The translations under genes were made by a program, and so were the position numbers. A stretch of 64,000 bases of DNA from Bacteroidia bacterium (GTDB taxonomy: Bacteria > Bacteroidota > Bacteroidia > Bacteroidales > F082). The notes under the pieces were generated by a model, which was not told where the DNA came from, did no database searches, and saw only the letters and a list, made by a program, of their open reading frames with translations. Numbering within the stretch: the first letter of the stretch is position 1; each line of letters opens with the position of its first letter. The DNA lies in the NCBI GenBank assembly GCA_021287165.1, contig JAJTAY010000029.1, positions 1-64,000 of the forward strand. The letters run 5' to 3'. This document shows positions 7,977 to 16,297 of this stretch, in pieces.

Positions 7977-8477
7977 TTATCGAGCAGCGCTGAGTGCAGC
8001 CTCGTAATCGGGTTCCTGCACGATTTCGGGTACTTGTTCGGTGTAGATCACTTTACTGTTTTCGTCGAGAACAACAACTGCCCTCGAATGCAAGCCGGTG
8101 AGCGCCCCATCGGCTATGGTAACGCCAAAATTTTTGCCAAAACTGCCATCCCTGAAATCGCTGGCAGTTACCACGTTTTCAAGGCCTTCGACCGAGCAGA
8201 AGCGCTTATTGGCAAAGGGGAGGTCTTTCGATACGCAAAGAACAACAGTGTTTTCGAGCTTCGAGGCTTCTGCATTGAAACGGCGAACCGAGGCAGCACA
8301 TACATCGGTATCGAGGCTCGGGAAAATGTTGAGAATGACTTTCTTGCCTTTCAGATCGGACGGCGTAACGACACTCAGGTCCGACTTTACGAGTTTAAAA
8401 TCCGGGCTTACACTGCCTTTTGCCGGCAAGTTGCCAACAGTGTTGATGGGGTTTCCTTTAAGGGTAATTGTTGCCAT
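7977..8477 (-). CDS. tpx: Thiol peroxidase (Tpx-type peroxiredoxin)
   Basis: This 166-residue protein is an atypical 2-Cys peroxiredoxin that reduces hydrogen peroxide and alkyl hydroperoxides using thioredoxin. The peroxidatic Cys60 sits in DTDVCAASVRRFN and the resolving Cys94 in KRFCSVEG, matching the spacing of E. coli Tpx. The N-terminus VTLKGNP-like (TITLKGNP) is also typical. It is a single gene with a terminator after it. trxB and thioredoxins that could recycle it lie elsewhere in the window. Confidence 0.97.
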   Translation of the reverse strand: MATITLKGNPINTVGNLPAKGSVSPDFKLVKSDLSVVTPSDLKGKKVILNIFPSLDTDVCAASVRRFNAEASKLENTVVLCVSKDLPFANKRFCSVEGLENVVTASDFRDGSFGKNFGVTIADGALTGLHSRAVVVLDENSKVIYTEQVPEIVQEPDYEAALSAAR

Positions 8478-8530
8478 AGTGTGCAGTTAATTTGGGATTA
8501 AACACTTAAAAAATCTTTTTTGTTCAATGC

Positions 8531-9367
8531 TTAATCAGTGATATAAGTGTAAATGTACGCTCTTCTCATGATGAGTTTGCCTGCGTCGTCGAATACTTCG
8601 ATCGTTTCGGGCAGCCCCTTTGCATTGTATGTGTAAACATCAGTTCGCTGAAGGGCTTTGTCCGGACCGAGCTTTTCTATTCTGCTAAAATCGCCGGCAG
8701 CGTTATAGCTGTATGTGAAGTAATATTCAAGCTTTTCCGCAGCGTTGTACACTTCTTTTGCTGATCTCAGTCCGTCATAGCCAAACCTGTTTATAGTTCT
8801 GATCATCAATTTTCCTGTGGCATCACGCTGAATTGCCCCCGTATTTTTCCCAGCTTCGTAGGTGTATTGTATGGTGTATTGTATGCTGAAATCGGGCTTA
8901 TACTTGGTAGCCAGTACGGTATCGGTTAGATAAGTGTATTCCAGAATTCCTGAAATCCGAAAACTGCTATCGTAGCTCACTACTCGTTTAATCAAATTTA
9001 AATCGTTGTATTCCAGCGCGTTCATTTCTAAGATTCTACCTTCTTCATCATGATCTGCGTCCAGCACAAGGTTCCCCTGACGATCGTAGGTCTGCGTGAT
9101 ATGGGTTTTTGTTTCATCCTTAGCATCGAACATTACGATATTGCTTTCTCTGCCCTGGGTATCATAAATCCATTCGGCCAGCTTGCGGTTTTTGCCGTCT
9201 GTTCCAGCCTGCATGGCCGTAGACTTCAAAACACCAGCCTCACGATATTTTTTTCGGCTGTTCAGAAGGGTTTCGCGCTCTGCTACCGACTTTGGGGGTT
9301 CGATGTGTGCTTCACCAGCTAGTGCTGTAAGCAGCATCTGTGAGATAATCAGCGTTTTACGTAACAT
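8531..9367 (-). CDS. Secreted protein with RHS/YD-like beta repeats, unknown function
   Basis: About 278 residues from the ATG at 9367, which begins a signal peptide (MLRKTLIISQMLLTALAGEA). An upstream in-frame start at 9424 would put residues before the signal and inside a hairpin, so it is not preferred. The rest is a series of units of about 20-25 residues of the kind YTYNAKG, TYDRQGNL, FGYDGLRS, resembling the YD/RHS-type or MORN-like beta repeats of Bacteroidota exported proteins. No catalytic motif is visible. It follows the TonB receptor gene and may belong to its operon, with a hairpin between them. Confidence 0.6.
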   Translation of the reverse strand: MLRKTLIISQMLLTALAGEAHIEPPKSVAERETLLNSRKKYREAGVLKSTAMQAGTDGKNRKLAEWIYDTQGRESNIVMFDAKDETKTHITQTYDRQGNLVLDADHDEEGRILEMNALEYNDLNLIKRVVSYDSSFRISGILEYTYLTDTVLATKYKPDFSIQYTIQYTYEAGKNTGAIQRDATGKLMIRTINRFGYDGLRSAKEVYNAAEKLEYYFTYSYNAAGDFSRIEKLGPDKALQRTDVYTYNAKGLPETIEVFDDAGKLIMRRAYIYTYITD

Positions 9368-9391
9368 GTTGGTTTGGTTTTGGATTAAATG

Positions 9392-9422
9392 TGCAGGCCC
9401 GCATGTTGATATACGGGCCTGC
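9392..9422 (-). terminator. Strong hairpin after the TonB receptor gene
   Basis: On the minus strand GCAGGCCCG and CGGGCCTGC pair over 9 bp around a 12-base loop. The stem begins just after the receptor stop. Only a weak U-run follows, so it may attenuate rather than fully stop transcription into the next gene. Confidence 0.55.
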
Positions 9423-9428
9423 AAAAGG

Positions 9429-11834
9429 TTAAAATTTACTGCTTAAAGAAAAGATCATATTCCGGCCTGGTGCCACCAGCCCTGAGCTGTAAGGCCTGTA
9501 GCGGCGATCAGTAATATTCTCGATGCCAGCCGATACGAAAAAGCGCTCTGAAATCTGATGCATAAGCTTGATATTGAGGGTATGCCATGCCGGTGCAAAG
9601 GGTTTTCCATCAGCATCTTTGGCGTACATGTAATCTTTGGTAAGCTCTTCCTGAGGCATTTTCGCATTTGTTACGGATGCGTTGTAGATCCAGTAGAACT
9701 CGATAGTGGTCGCTTGCTGGCGGTAAACGAGGGCCGACCTGAGCAGCAGGGGAGCGGCATGGCGCAGAGGACTTCTATCGCCGTTATCCAACTCTTCTTC
9801 ACCTTTCTGCCATACAAAAGTGCTTCGCCACGAAAACCCTGAAAGCGGTTTCACCTCCAAAGCGGCCTGAATGCCGTAGACCTCAGCGAGTGCAGCATTT
9901 TGAATAGCCATCACCTTACTCATTTCACCGTTGTAAAGTGCGCTGTCGGCACCATTGAGCGTAAACGGCCTACGCACCATCGCTTTGTCAAGATAGCTAT
10001 AATAGGCAGTTAGGTCGGCCTTCACCTTCTCTCCAAATTGCTGTGCCAGCCCGATTTCGGCCGAGTATAGGTATTCGGGTTTAAGGTCGGGATTTGGCAC
10101 TGTAACGGTTCCGGGCTCAGAATCAAAAATCTTTCCCATATCGTCCACATTTGGTGCTCTGAAACCTGTGGCAAGATTGAGGCTGATACTTGTTTTGTCC
10201 GATGGATTAATGAGGGTGCCAAGGCTGCCGGTGATCGCACCTTTGCTTGTTTGCGCTTCGCTGAAAGGCAGACCGGTAAGCTTCTGATCGAATGCGGCTT
10301 TCATGTCGAAATAACTGTAGCGCGCGCCAGCCTGCAGCAAAGCCTGACTGTTGATTCGGTGACTTAGGTTGGCATAAGCCGCAATGCTGTTCCAGTCGGC
10401 TATGGGATAGCGGGCCGCAACTTCACTCACTTTACCGGTCTTGATGTTAACATCTTCCCCGGTAGAGTGCACATCGTTTGTCACCCATTCCATACCATAA
10501 CCAAGCGTACTTTTTTCTGATAATGATTTACGGAAATCCGCGTTGACTGACCATGCGACCACTTTTTCCCAACGCTGACGCAGAACATTGCGGTTCAGAT
10601 CGCGGTCGTGCCTGCTTTCGGCAAAATCCTGCCTTGCAACGGAGAGCTGCAAATTGTCCATTATCAGGTTTGGTTTATTCCATTGCAGATTAAAATGGTT
10701 CATGGTCCAATCCTGAGGGCCGTAGTACCATTCGGCACTGCGCGGAAGCTTGTTGCGCATGCGGAGCAATCGGTCGTAGCGATCGTAATTGCTTGTTGTG
10801 GAATGAATTATGGTATAGTTGAGATTCAGGTAGGGATTCAATGGAATCATAAATTTCTGCAGAAGATTCCATTGTTTATACCCGCTTGGATTCTGGATAA
10901 GCGGGTCGGGGTTCTGAACCACCCTGTCCACACTGTCGATACGCTCTATATACCAGGTCTTTAGGTACTCATCCCTGCCATAACGGCCCATGCGCAAATG
11001 ATCGAATTCGTTAAAGCTAAAACTTGTCAGTGAAGCTACCTTTTTACCACCGGCCATCAAATGAAAATGCATGGTTTTTTCGCTGTTGGCCGAAGCATAT
11101 CGCGCAGTTGCAAAGCCTTTTATGCCCGGACCCTCTTCCATGATTTCGGGTTTGATGGTATTGAAAAGCATTACGCCTCCGATGGCATCGCTGCCATACA
11201 TCACCGAGCTGGGACCAAAAAGTACTTCAGCACTTTTCAGACTAAAAGGGTCGATGGAAATGACGTTTTGCAGATTACCACCTCTGAAGATTGCATTGTT
11301 CATACGCACACCGTCAACTGCTATCAAGAGTCTGTTTGTAGCAAAGCCGCGAATCATCGGGCTGCCACCGCCTTGCTGACTTTTCTGAATAAACACCTCA
11401 CCGCCCGAACCAAGCAGGTCCGCTGCCGTTTGGGGATTGTTCAGGGCAATACTTTGGCTGGATATCATCGACACGCGCTGTGGAACGGCTCGCGCATCCT
11501 GTGCCCAGCGGCTTGCCGAAATCACCACTTCACCAAGATTTATGTCGGCCGGACGCATAGCTACCAGCCATTTGCGTTGCTCAAGCTGACCTTTTCCCAG
11601 ACGTTTTGTCTGATATCCCAGCATCGAAAACACCAGGGTGTCGTTCGATGCAAGCGGTTTAATCTGCACCTTGCCGTTTAGTCCGGCCACCTGACTTGAA
11701 CCCGTTTGCAGGTTTGTTACTGTTGCGTAGGGGAGGGGCTGGCGGCTTTGTGCGTCAAGGATTGTTATGGTTTGTGAATAGGTCAGATGGCTAAGGCATA
11801 ATGCCAATGCCATGAGACAATGTTTAAATCTCAT
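9429..11834 (-). CDS. TonB-dependent receptor of the haemoglobin/haem type
   Basis: An outer-membrane active transporter of 801 residues. A signal peptide (MRFKHCLMALALCLSHLTYS) is followed by a carboxypeptidase-regulatory-like domain (about 22-100), a plug with MIRGFATNRLLIAVDGVRMN, and a 22-strand barrel ending SLSSKF with a terminal Phe. The barrel carries FRAP and then NPDLKPE, the paired boxes of haem receptors such as HmuR. No His lies between these boxes, unlike classical haem receptors, so the ligand is uncertain. It starts 38 bases after an upstream small membrane-anchored protein and is probably co-transcribed with it. Confidence 0.88.
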   Translation of the reverse strand: MRFKHCLMALALCLSHLTYSQTITILDAQSRQPLPYATVTNLQTGSSQVAGLNGKVQIKPLASNDTLVFSMLGYQTKRLGKGQLEQRKWLVAMRPADINLGEVVISASRWAQDARAVPQRVSMISSQSIALNNPQTAADLLGSGGEVFIQKSQQGGGSPMIRGFATNRLLIAVDGVRMNNAIFRGGNLQNVISIDPFSLKSAEVLFGPSSVMYGSDAIGGVMLFNTIKPEIMEEGPGIKGFATARYASANSEKTMHFHLMAGGKKVASLTSFSFNEFDHLRMGRYGRDEYLKTWYIERIDSVDRVVQNPDPLIQNPSGYKQWNLLQKFMIPLNPYLNLNYTIIHSTTSNYDRYDRLLRMRNKLPRSAEWYYGPQDWTMNHFNLQWNKPNLIMDNLQLSVARQDFAESRHDRDLNRNVLRQRWEKVVAWSVNADFRKSLSEKSTLGYGMEWVTNDVHSTGEDVNIKTGKVSEVAARYPIADWNSIAAYANLSHRINSQALLQAGARYSYFDMKAAFDQKLTGLPFSEAQTSKGAITGSLGTLINPSDKTSISLNLATGFRAPNVDDMGKIFDSEPGTVTVPNPDLKPEYLYSAEIGLAQQFGEKVKADLTAYYSYLDKAMVRRPFTLNGADSALYNGEMSKVMAIQNAALAEVYGIQAALEVKPLSGFSWRSTFVWQKGEEELDNGDRSPLRHAAPLLLRSALVYRQQATTIEFYWIYNASVTNAKMPQEELTKDYMYAKDADGKPFAPAWHTLNIKLMHQISERFFVSAGIENITDRRYRPYSSGLVAPGRNMIFSLSSKF

Positions 11835-11872
11835 AACTTAAAATTCTTAGGAAATAATTGTGAAAGAATTGA

Positions 11873-12421
11873 TTAGCCTTGATTAAAGCCAGTTTTCAAT
11901 TCGGGAGGCTTGCAGCTCTGCGTGCAATAACTGCCATGTGTATGAACGATCTTGTCCAGGAATACAACATTTTGGCCAGTATCAACTGAGGACTTTTCGA
12001 CTTTTGTCTGGCAAATCCAATGGAATGCATAAAGCTGCTCGATACACTTACTTAACGGCTTTCGTCCATTTTCAGCCATCTTGCGCTCAATTTTACGCTT
12101 TAGCTTTGTTTCCTTCCGGTCAGGGTAAACCACATATCGGGTTACTGTGCCCAAATCCTGAGTCGATACAATGTCGTACATCTCGCTTTCCCAGATGAAT
12201 TCTCCAGCATGTATGCGGATGAATCTTCCGTTGTTGGACTTTTCCAGATCTTTTGGAATATCCAGCACAATAAGTTCTTCGTTATCAATGCCTTTCGACA
12301 ATTTATGGCCTGCCTGCATCTGGGCATCGAATAGTTTAACCGCGAGCATCAGGCTGCCGGCGTGAGGCAACATAACGAATATTGCAAGCGCAACAAGTGC
12401 TGTCAGGCTGAGTCTCTGCAT
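11873..12421 (-). CDS. Small exported or membrane-anchored protein, unknown function
   Basis: 182 residues with one N-terminal hydrophobic helix (LTALVALAIFVMLPHAGSLML). Then comes a mixed region with IVLDIPKDLE, a basic stretch KLKRKIERKMAENGRK, and a His/Cys-rich C-terminus (HTHGSYCTQSC). I do not recognise a family. The His/Cys cluster could bind a metal or haem; this is a guess from composition only. It lies directly upstream of the haem-type TonB receptor and downstream of a small membrane protein, forming an apparent three-gene unit. Confidence 0.6.
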   Translation of the reverse strand: MQRLSLTALVALAIFVMLPHAGSLMLAVKLFDAQMQAGHKLSKGIDNEELIVLDIPKDLEKSNNGRFIRIHAGEFIWESEMYDIVSTQDLGTVTRYVVYPDRKETKLKRKIERKMAENGRKPLSKCIEQLYAFHWICQTKVEKSSVDTGQNVVFLDKIVHTHGSYCTQSCKPPELKTGFNQG

Positions 12422-12434
12422 CTATACTGCAAAG

Positions 12435-12953
12435 CTATGGATTTTGCTTCGCCTGTTTCTTGCCGCTAACCCTATTTATAAGGGTTCGAATAAACAAAGC
12501 TATTATTATCAGAACAACCGATGCTGCGGCCAGCCACTTCAGGCCATTGATTACCCCTCCTGTTGCAGCGATTATCCTGTTGAAACCTGGGTACATTCCC
12601 AACATTGTAAGGGTAATCAGGTTTTCTAAGGAATCGAGTATCGAAGGTACCCATGCCAGACGACGTAATCGGATGTTTTTAACAGCTAAGGCGCCAATGA
12701 GCAGATAAAACAATCGGCCATATATCAGCAGATAAATCATGTCCACAATTCCGGCAACGAAATAATAGCTGCTTCTTCCGGTCGAACCAAGCTTTTTTAG
12801 TGTTTCAAAAGCCTGGTCGGGAGTATAGAAAAACTTTGAATCGAGCATGCCCGCCCCCGAATTGTGAAAGATCGTAAAAGCCGGGAAAATGAAAATGATG
12901 AAAATCAATACGAGTATAGATAGTGCTGCTATTCTGATTGTCAGTGCCTTCAT
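12435..12953 (-). CDS. Four-helix integral membrane protein, unknown function
   Basis: 172 residues with four predicted transmembrane helices: about 7-28, 65-90, 100-120 and 137-157. The first loop (about 30-60) is polar, and the C-terminus is basic (RVSGKKQAKQNP). No motif was recognised. The gene is 13 bases upstream of the His/Cys-rich protein gene and likely heads the operon that includes the TonB receptor. Confidence 0.65.
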   Translation of the reverse strand: MKALTIRIAALSILVLIFIIFIFPAFTIFHNSGAGMLDSKFFYTPDQAFETLKKLGSTGRSSYYFVAGIVDMIYLLIYGRLFYLLIGALAVKNIRLRRLAWVPSILDSLENLITLTMLGMYPGFNRIIAATGGVINGLKWLAAASVVLIIIALFIRTLINRVSGKKQAKQNP

Positions 12954-13126
12954 GATGAATTTTTTTCAAATTTAAATTGTTTTTGCCGCTTTGCAAGTTT
13001 GGAATCGAAATGGTCCTAATCTGTAGGTTAACTGCTCTGTGAGCTATCGGGCTTAGACGAATGAGGCTTAATCTTGTATCAATTGCTTTTAACCAGATAG
13101 TAATGCCCGACCAGTTTCTTGAAAAC

Positions 13127-13156
13127 AAAAAAGCCGCCTTTGTGAGGCGGCTTTTG
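13127..13156 (-). terminator. Terminator of tRNA-Lys
   Basis: AAAAGCCGCC and GGCGGCTTTT form a 10 bp stem around a 7-base loop, with a U-run on the minus strand. It begins directly after the encoded CCA of tRNA-Lys. Confidence 0.85.
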
Positions 13157-13232
13157 TGGTGATTTGTCCGGGACTCGAACCCGGGACCCTTTGCTTAAAA
13201 GGCAAATGCTCTACCGGCTGAGCTAACAAATC
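13157..13232 (-). tRNA. tRNA-Lys (anticodon TTT)
   Basis: The minus strand has acceptor stem GATTTGT/ACAAATC, D-arm AGCTCAGCCGGTAGAGC, anticodon loop CTTTTAA between TTTGC and GCAAA, and T-loop GGGTTCGAGTCCC. The discriminator is A and CCA is encoded at 13157-13159. Confidence 0.96.
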
Positions 13233-13247
13233 ATCCGTTTTGAGGGT

Positions 13248-13277
13248 GCAAAAGTACAACATTTTTCCATAGCCCAA
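13248..13277 (-). promoter_or_regulatory. Promoter of tRNA-Lys
   Basis: TTG (complement of 13275-13277), 18 bases, then TACTTTTGC (complement of 13248-13256). This is the same layout as at tRNA-Ser and the SRP RNA. Confidence 0.7.
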
Positions 13278-13298
13278 GCAAGCAACCTAATTTTTATT

Positions 13299-13910
13299 TC
13301 ACAACAATTCGCCCTTGCCTTGACGCAAAATAACCGGTTCATCGCCAGTACAGTCCACAATGGTGCTGGGTTGATTGCCTCCGTAGCCAGCGTCGATGAC
13401 AATATCTACCTTGTCGCGAAAGTTGTCGTAGATGATCTCGGGATCGGTGGTGTATTCCAGTATTTCATCATCGTCGAGGATGGAAGTAGTCATAATAGGA
13501 TGGCCCAGTTCGCTTACAATGGTCTGTATAACCTTTTCGTTTGGAATACGAATGCCAATGGTACGTTTTTTATTCTGAAACAGCTTGGGGATATTGTTGT
13601 TCGCTTCGAGAATAAAGGTGAAGGGGCCGGGCAAATTTCGTTTCATTAGCTTGAAAACCTCGTTACCAATAGGACGGGTAAATTCCGATAATATGCTCAT
13701 ATTATGGAAGATAAACGAAAAATTGGCTTTTTCTTTTTTTACGCCTTTTATCTGTGCGATACGATCAAAAGCCTTTGGATGCCGAATACTGCAGCCCATG
13801 CCGTAAACGGTATCCGTAGGAAAAATAACCACACCTCCGTCGTTGAGGCAATCGACTACTGTGCGAATGTGTCGCGGTGAAGGATTCTCGGGATAGATTT
13901 TCAGCAGCAT
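13299..13910 (-). CDS. L-threonylcarbamoyladenylate synthase (Sua5/YciO/YrdC family)
   Basis: This enzyme makes threonylcarbamoyl-AMP from threonine, bicarbonate and ATP, the first step of the t6A37 tRNA modification. It has about 203 residues starting MLLKIYPENPSPRHI. It has FPTDTVYGMGC, the SFIFHNMS segment, GPFTFILEA and IGIRIPNE. The open frame extends upstream to 14012 but there it overlaps the SRP RNA, so the ATG at 13910 is chosen. Single-domain length matches YrdC/TsaC and YciO; the YciO branch cannot be excluded from sequence alone. Confidence 0.9.
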   Translation of the reverse strand: MLLKIYPENPSPRHIRTVVDCLNDGGVVIFPTDTVYGMGCSIRHPKAFDRIAQIKGVKKEKANFSFIFHNMSILSEFTRPIGNEVFKLMKRNLPGPFTFILEANNNIPKLFQNKKRTIGIRIPNEKVIQTIVSELGHPIMTTSILDDDEILEYTTDPEIIYDNFRDKVDIVIDAGYGGNQPSTIVDCTGDEPVILRQGKGELL

Positions 13911-13983
13911 TTTAACAAAAACTTTATTCAAACCGAGAGCTAAGATAGCCAAATTAACCATTGCAGCCTGATAAAAACGAAAA

Positions 13984-14080
13984 AGGGTAAGCTGACATAT
14001 CGCACCGCTCAACCATTTGCCCTTGCTTCCTTCCGGACCTGGGGGGGTTCAATGGGAGCTGGTCGTATGAGGCTTACCCG
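13984..14080 (-). ncRNA. ffs: Signal recognition particle RNA (small bacterial type)
   Basis: The minus strand contains the universally conserved apical segment GGTCCGGAAGGAAGCA with its matching strand. It is closed by an end stem GGGTAAGCC/GCTTACCC. At about 97 nt it is the short 4.5S-type SRP RNA, which binds Ffh and targets membrane proteins co-translationally. Confidence 0.95.
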
Positions 14081-14082
14081 CT

Positions 14083-14112
14083 GCAAAAGTACAAAGAATT
14101 CGGCTGCAACAA
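14083..14112 (-). promoter_or_regulatory. Promoter of SRP RNA
   Basis: TTG (complement of 14110-14112), 18 bases, then TACTTTTGC (complement of 14083-14091). The box ends 2-3 bases before the RNA 5' end as drawn. Confidence 0.7.
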
Positions 14113-14255
14113 GTTTTTTTTGTCGAGCCCAGTGGAACAATAGCGAACGAAGTTGATGTAAATAACCTATAATCAGTCGCTTATAAATCCAAAGGCGGGA
14201 GATTTTATTCTGTTGGTAAAATATTCTACCTTCGTTGGTCATTAATTAATGCTTG

Positions 14256-14789
14256 ATGTACAAGAGCTGGCAGTTTCTGCTTGTTATGATTGTTACCGGC
14301 CTTTTTACAGGCTTGATTGCATTCGTAGTCTATCTGGGCCTGCTCAGTTTCATTCACAGCATTTTTTCGCCTGTCAATCTGCTGCTCTATATTGTGCCAT
14401 TTGTTGGCATGTGGATTGCCGCAGTCAGACTCCGGAACCGCTATAATTATGGAATGATGCGCTTCGGGCAGGGTTTTCGCATAAGCTTTTCAACAGGTTT
14501 TGTTTCTGCGCTGGTTTTTTCCGGCTTAGTCTATTACCTTTTTTCCGGCCTCCTGGAGCCTTTGCTCAATCAGCGTATCAATACGCTGGTAGGGCAGGCT
14601 GTGCTTGAAAATCCTTCACTCGGTCTGGAAGAGCTCAACAACCGAAAAGAACTGGTTCATCGCATGATGGCACCACTAAGCCAGGCAGTCTATTTTTTTG
14701 CATTCAACTTTGTCCTGCTTCCGGTGTCGGCTTTCCTTATTGCTATCTTTGCCCGCAGACGTGGCCGCATACTAAACGAAGAAGAATAA
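14256..14789 (+). CDS. DUF4199 family membrane protein (first of a tandem pair)
   Basis: About 177 residues from the ATG at 14256 (a TTG at 14253 is one codon earlier). It has four hydrophobic helices: about 5-30, 38-55, 74-95 and 143-165. A polar region with many Asn/Glu/Leu (about 100-140) separates helices three and four. The pattern FGQGFRISFSTGFVSALV is typical of DUF4199. Function is unknown. It heads a plus-strand run that continues through a second DUF4199 gene to a GT2, an epimerase, rpe and pepD. Confidence 0.75.
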   Translation: MYKSWQFLLVMIVTGLFTGLIAFVVYLGLLSFIHSIFSPVNLLLYIVPFVGMWIAAVRLRNRYNYGMMRFGQGFRISFSTGFVSALVFSGLVYYLFSGLLEPLLNQRINTLVGQAVLENPSLGLEELNNRKELVHRMMAPLSQAVYFFAFNFVLLPVSAFLIAIFARRRGRILNEEE

Positions 14790-14807
14790 CACCATAAAAC
14801 CATCATT

Positions 14808-15332
14808 ATGAAAAACTTTCAGATTTCAGTGAAGTTCGGTCTGATTACAGGTATTGTACTCATACTCTACTCAGTAATACTTTATCTCACGAATGTCAAC
14901 ATTTTCAGCCCGATGGTTTCCATCACCAGCATGCTGGTCAATTTTGTGTTTTTGATTGTCATGGCTGTTATCGCCATGAACAAAACCAGGGATGAAGTAT
15001 TCGGGGGTAAAATAAGCTATCTCAACGCCTTACTTGCCGGCTTTATCCTGATGATCGTCTCAGGCTATCTTGGAGCGCTGTACAACTATGTTTTTTCCAC
15101 AGCTATCGATCCGGGCTATATTCAGGGACAGCTGTCAAATTTCATTGACAGCATGGAGGGCAAAATCCCGGAAGATGCCCTCGACAAGATGATCGAATCG
15201 ATGGAGAAAAATACCGACCCATCGCGTTCGCTTTTGCGCTCGGCCTGGATAACCCCTGTTTTCGCGCTTATTGTCAGCGCGATAGCCGCTGCATTCATCA
15301 AAAAGGATAAAACCAACGAATTTCCTGCATAA
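14808..15332 (+). CDS. DUF4199 family membrane protein (second of a tandem pair)
   Basis: 174 residues with four hydrophobic helices (about 10-28, 35-55, 75-98, 146-164). The central segment GGKISYLNALLAGFILMIVSG is the DUF4199 signature region. Then comes a long loop with DKMIESMEKN. It is clearly a relative of the preceding gene, starts 18 bases after it, and probably arose by duplication. It is followed 9 bases later by a GT2, so the pair may act at the membrane with that enzyme; this is inference from position. Confidence 0.8.
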   Translation: MKNFQISVKFGLITGIVLILYSVILYLTNVNIFSPMVSITSMLVNFVFLIVMAVIAMNKTRDEVFGGKISYLNALLAGFILMIVSGYLGALYNYVFSTAIDPGYIQGQLSNFIDSMEGKIPEDALDKMIESMEKNTDPSRSLLRSAWITPVFALIVSAIAAAFIKKDKTNEFPA

Positions 15333-15341
15333 TTAAACTGA

Positions 15342-16295
15342 ATGGATCTTTCGGTCGTCATTCCGGTCTATAACGAAGAAGAGTCGCTTGGGGAGCTGAC
15401 CGGCTGGATAAGAAAAGTGCTTAGCGACCGTGGCCTGAGCTACGAGTTGATATTTGTGGACGATGGCTCGCGCGATGGCTCATGGAAGGTAATCCGCAGT
15501 CTTTCGGACGGCAACAGCGACATTAAAGCCCTGAGGTTCAGACGCAATTATGGAAAATCTGCAGCACTGAACGAGGGTTTTAAGGCCAGCACTGGCAAAG
15601 TAGTCATCACGATGGATGCCGATTTGCAGGACAGTCCCGACGAACTTCCCGCTCTGTATGATATGATTGTCATTCAGGGCTACGACCTGGTTTCGGGCTG
15701 GAAGAAAAAACGTCGCGACCCGCTCAATAAAACCTTGCCTTCAAAGGTGTTCAACCTTACTACCCGGGCTATCAGCGGAATCCGTCTCCACGACTTCAAT
15801 TGCGGCCTTAAGGCATACAGCGGCGACCTTATAAAAAGTATTGAGATTCAGGGCGAAATGCACCGATATATCCCTGTTATTGCCAAGTGGGCCGGTTTCG
15901 GCAAGATAGGCGAAAAGGTTGTGGAGCACCGCGAACGTCGCTTTGGTAAATCGAAATACGGCATGAGCAGGTTTATTAAAGGCTATCTCGATCTGCTCTC
16001 CATCACCTTTATCACCAAATTCGGCAAGCGGCCCATGCACCTCTTTGGCAGTATTGGTAGCCTGATGTTTTTGATTGGATTTGTAATTGCAGGGTATCTT
16101 GCATATGGCAGGATTTTCCACGAGGCTTACCGCATGACCGAACGACCGCTGTTTTATTTTGGTCTGCTGGCCATGATTCTTGGTACGCAATTGTTCGTCA
16201 CAGGATTCCTTGCTGAACTGGTTTCTCAGGCTTTTCAAAAAATGGGGAATCAGTATTCTATTTCTGAACGTATTAATATTCAAGAAGATAACTAA
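15342..16295 (+). CDS. Membrane-bound family 2 glycosyltransferase (DPM1/ArnC/GtrB type)
   Basis: 317 residues. The GT-A domain occupies about 1-225 with VVIPVYNEEESL, VDDGSRDGS, and the metal-binding DADLQDSPDE. GEMHRYIP and the basic RRFGKSKYGMSRF are typical of polyprenyl-phosphate sugar transferases. Two transmembrane helices follow (about 234-254 and 269-292). It likely transfers a sugar to undecaprenyl phosphate on the inner leaflet. The next gene, an epimerase, starts 2 bases after the stop, so they may share a nucleotide-sugar route. Confidence 0.9.
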   Translation: MDLSVVIPVYNEEESLGELTGWIRKVLSDRGLSYELIFVDDGSRDGSWKVIRSLSDGNSDIKALRFRRNYGKSAALNEGFKASTGKVVITMDADLQDSPDELPALYDMIVIQGYDLVSGWKKKRRDPLNKTLPSKVFNLTTRAISGIRLHDFNCGLKAYSGDLIKSIEIQGEMHRYIPVIAKWAGFGKIGEKVVEHRERRFGKSKYGMSRFIKGYLDLLSITFITKFGKRPMHLFGSIGSLMFLIGFVIAGYLAYGRIFHEAYRMTERPLFYFGLLAMILGTQLFVTGFLAELVSQAFQKMGNQYSISERINIQEDN

Positions 16296-16297
16296 TA

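Noticed and set aside
13911..14012. Upstream extension of the Sua5/YrdC-type frame
   Set aside because: It overlaps the SRP RNA, and the conserved protein starts at the ATG at 13910.
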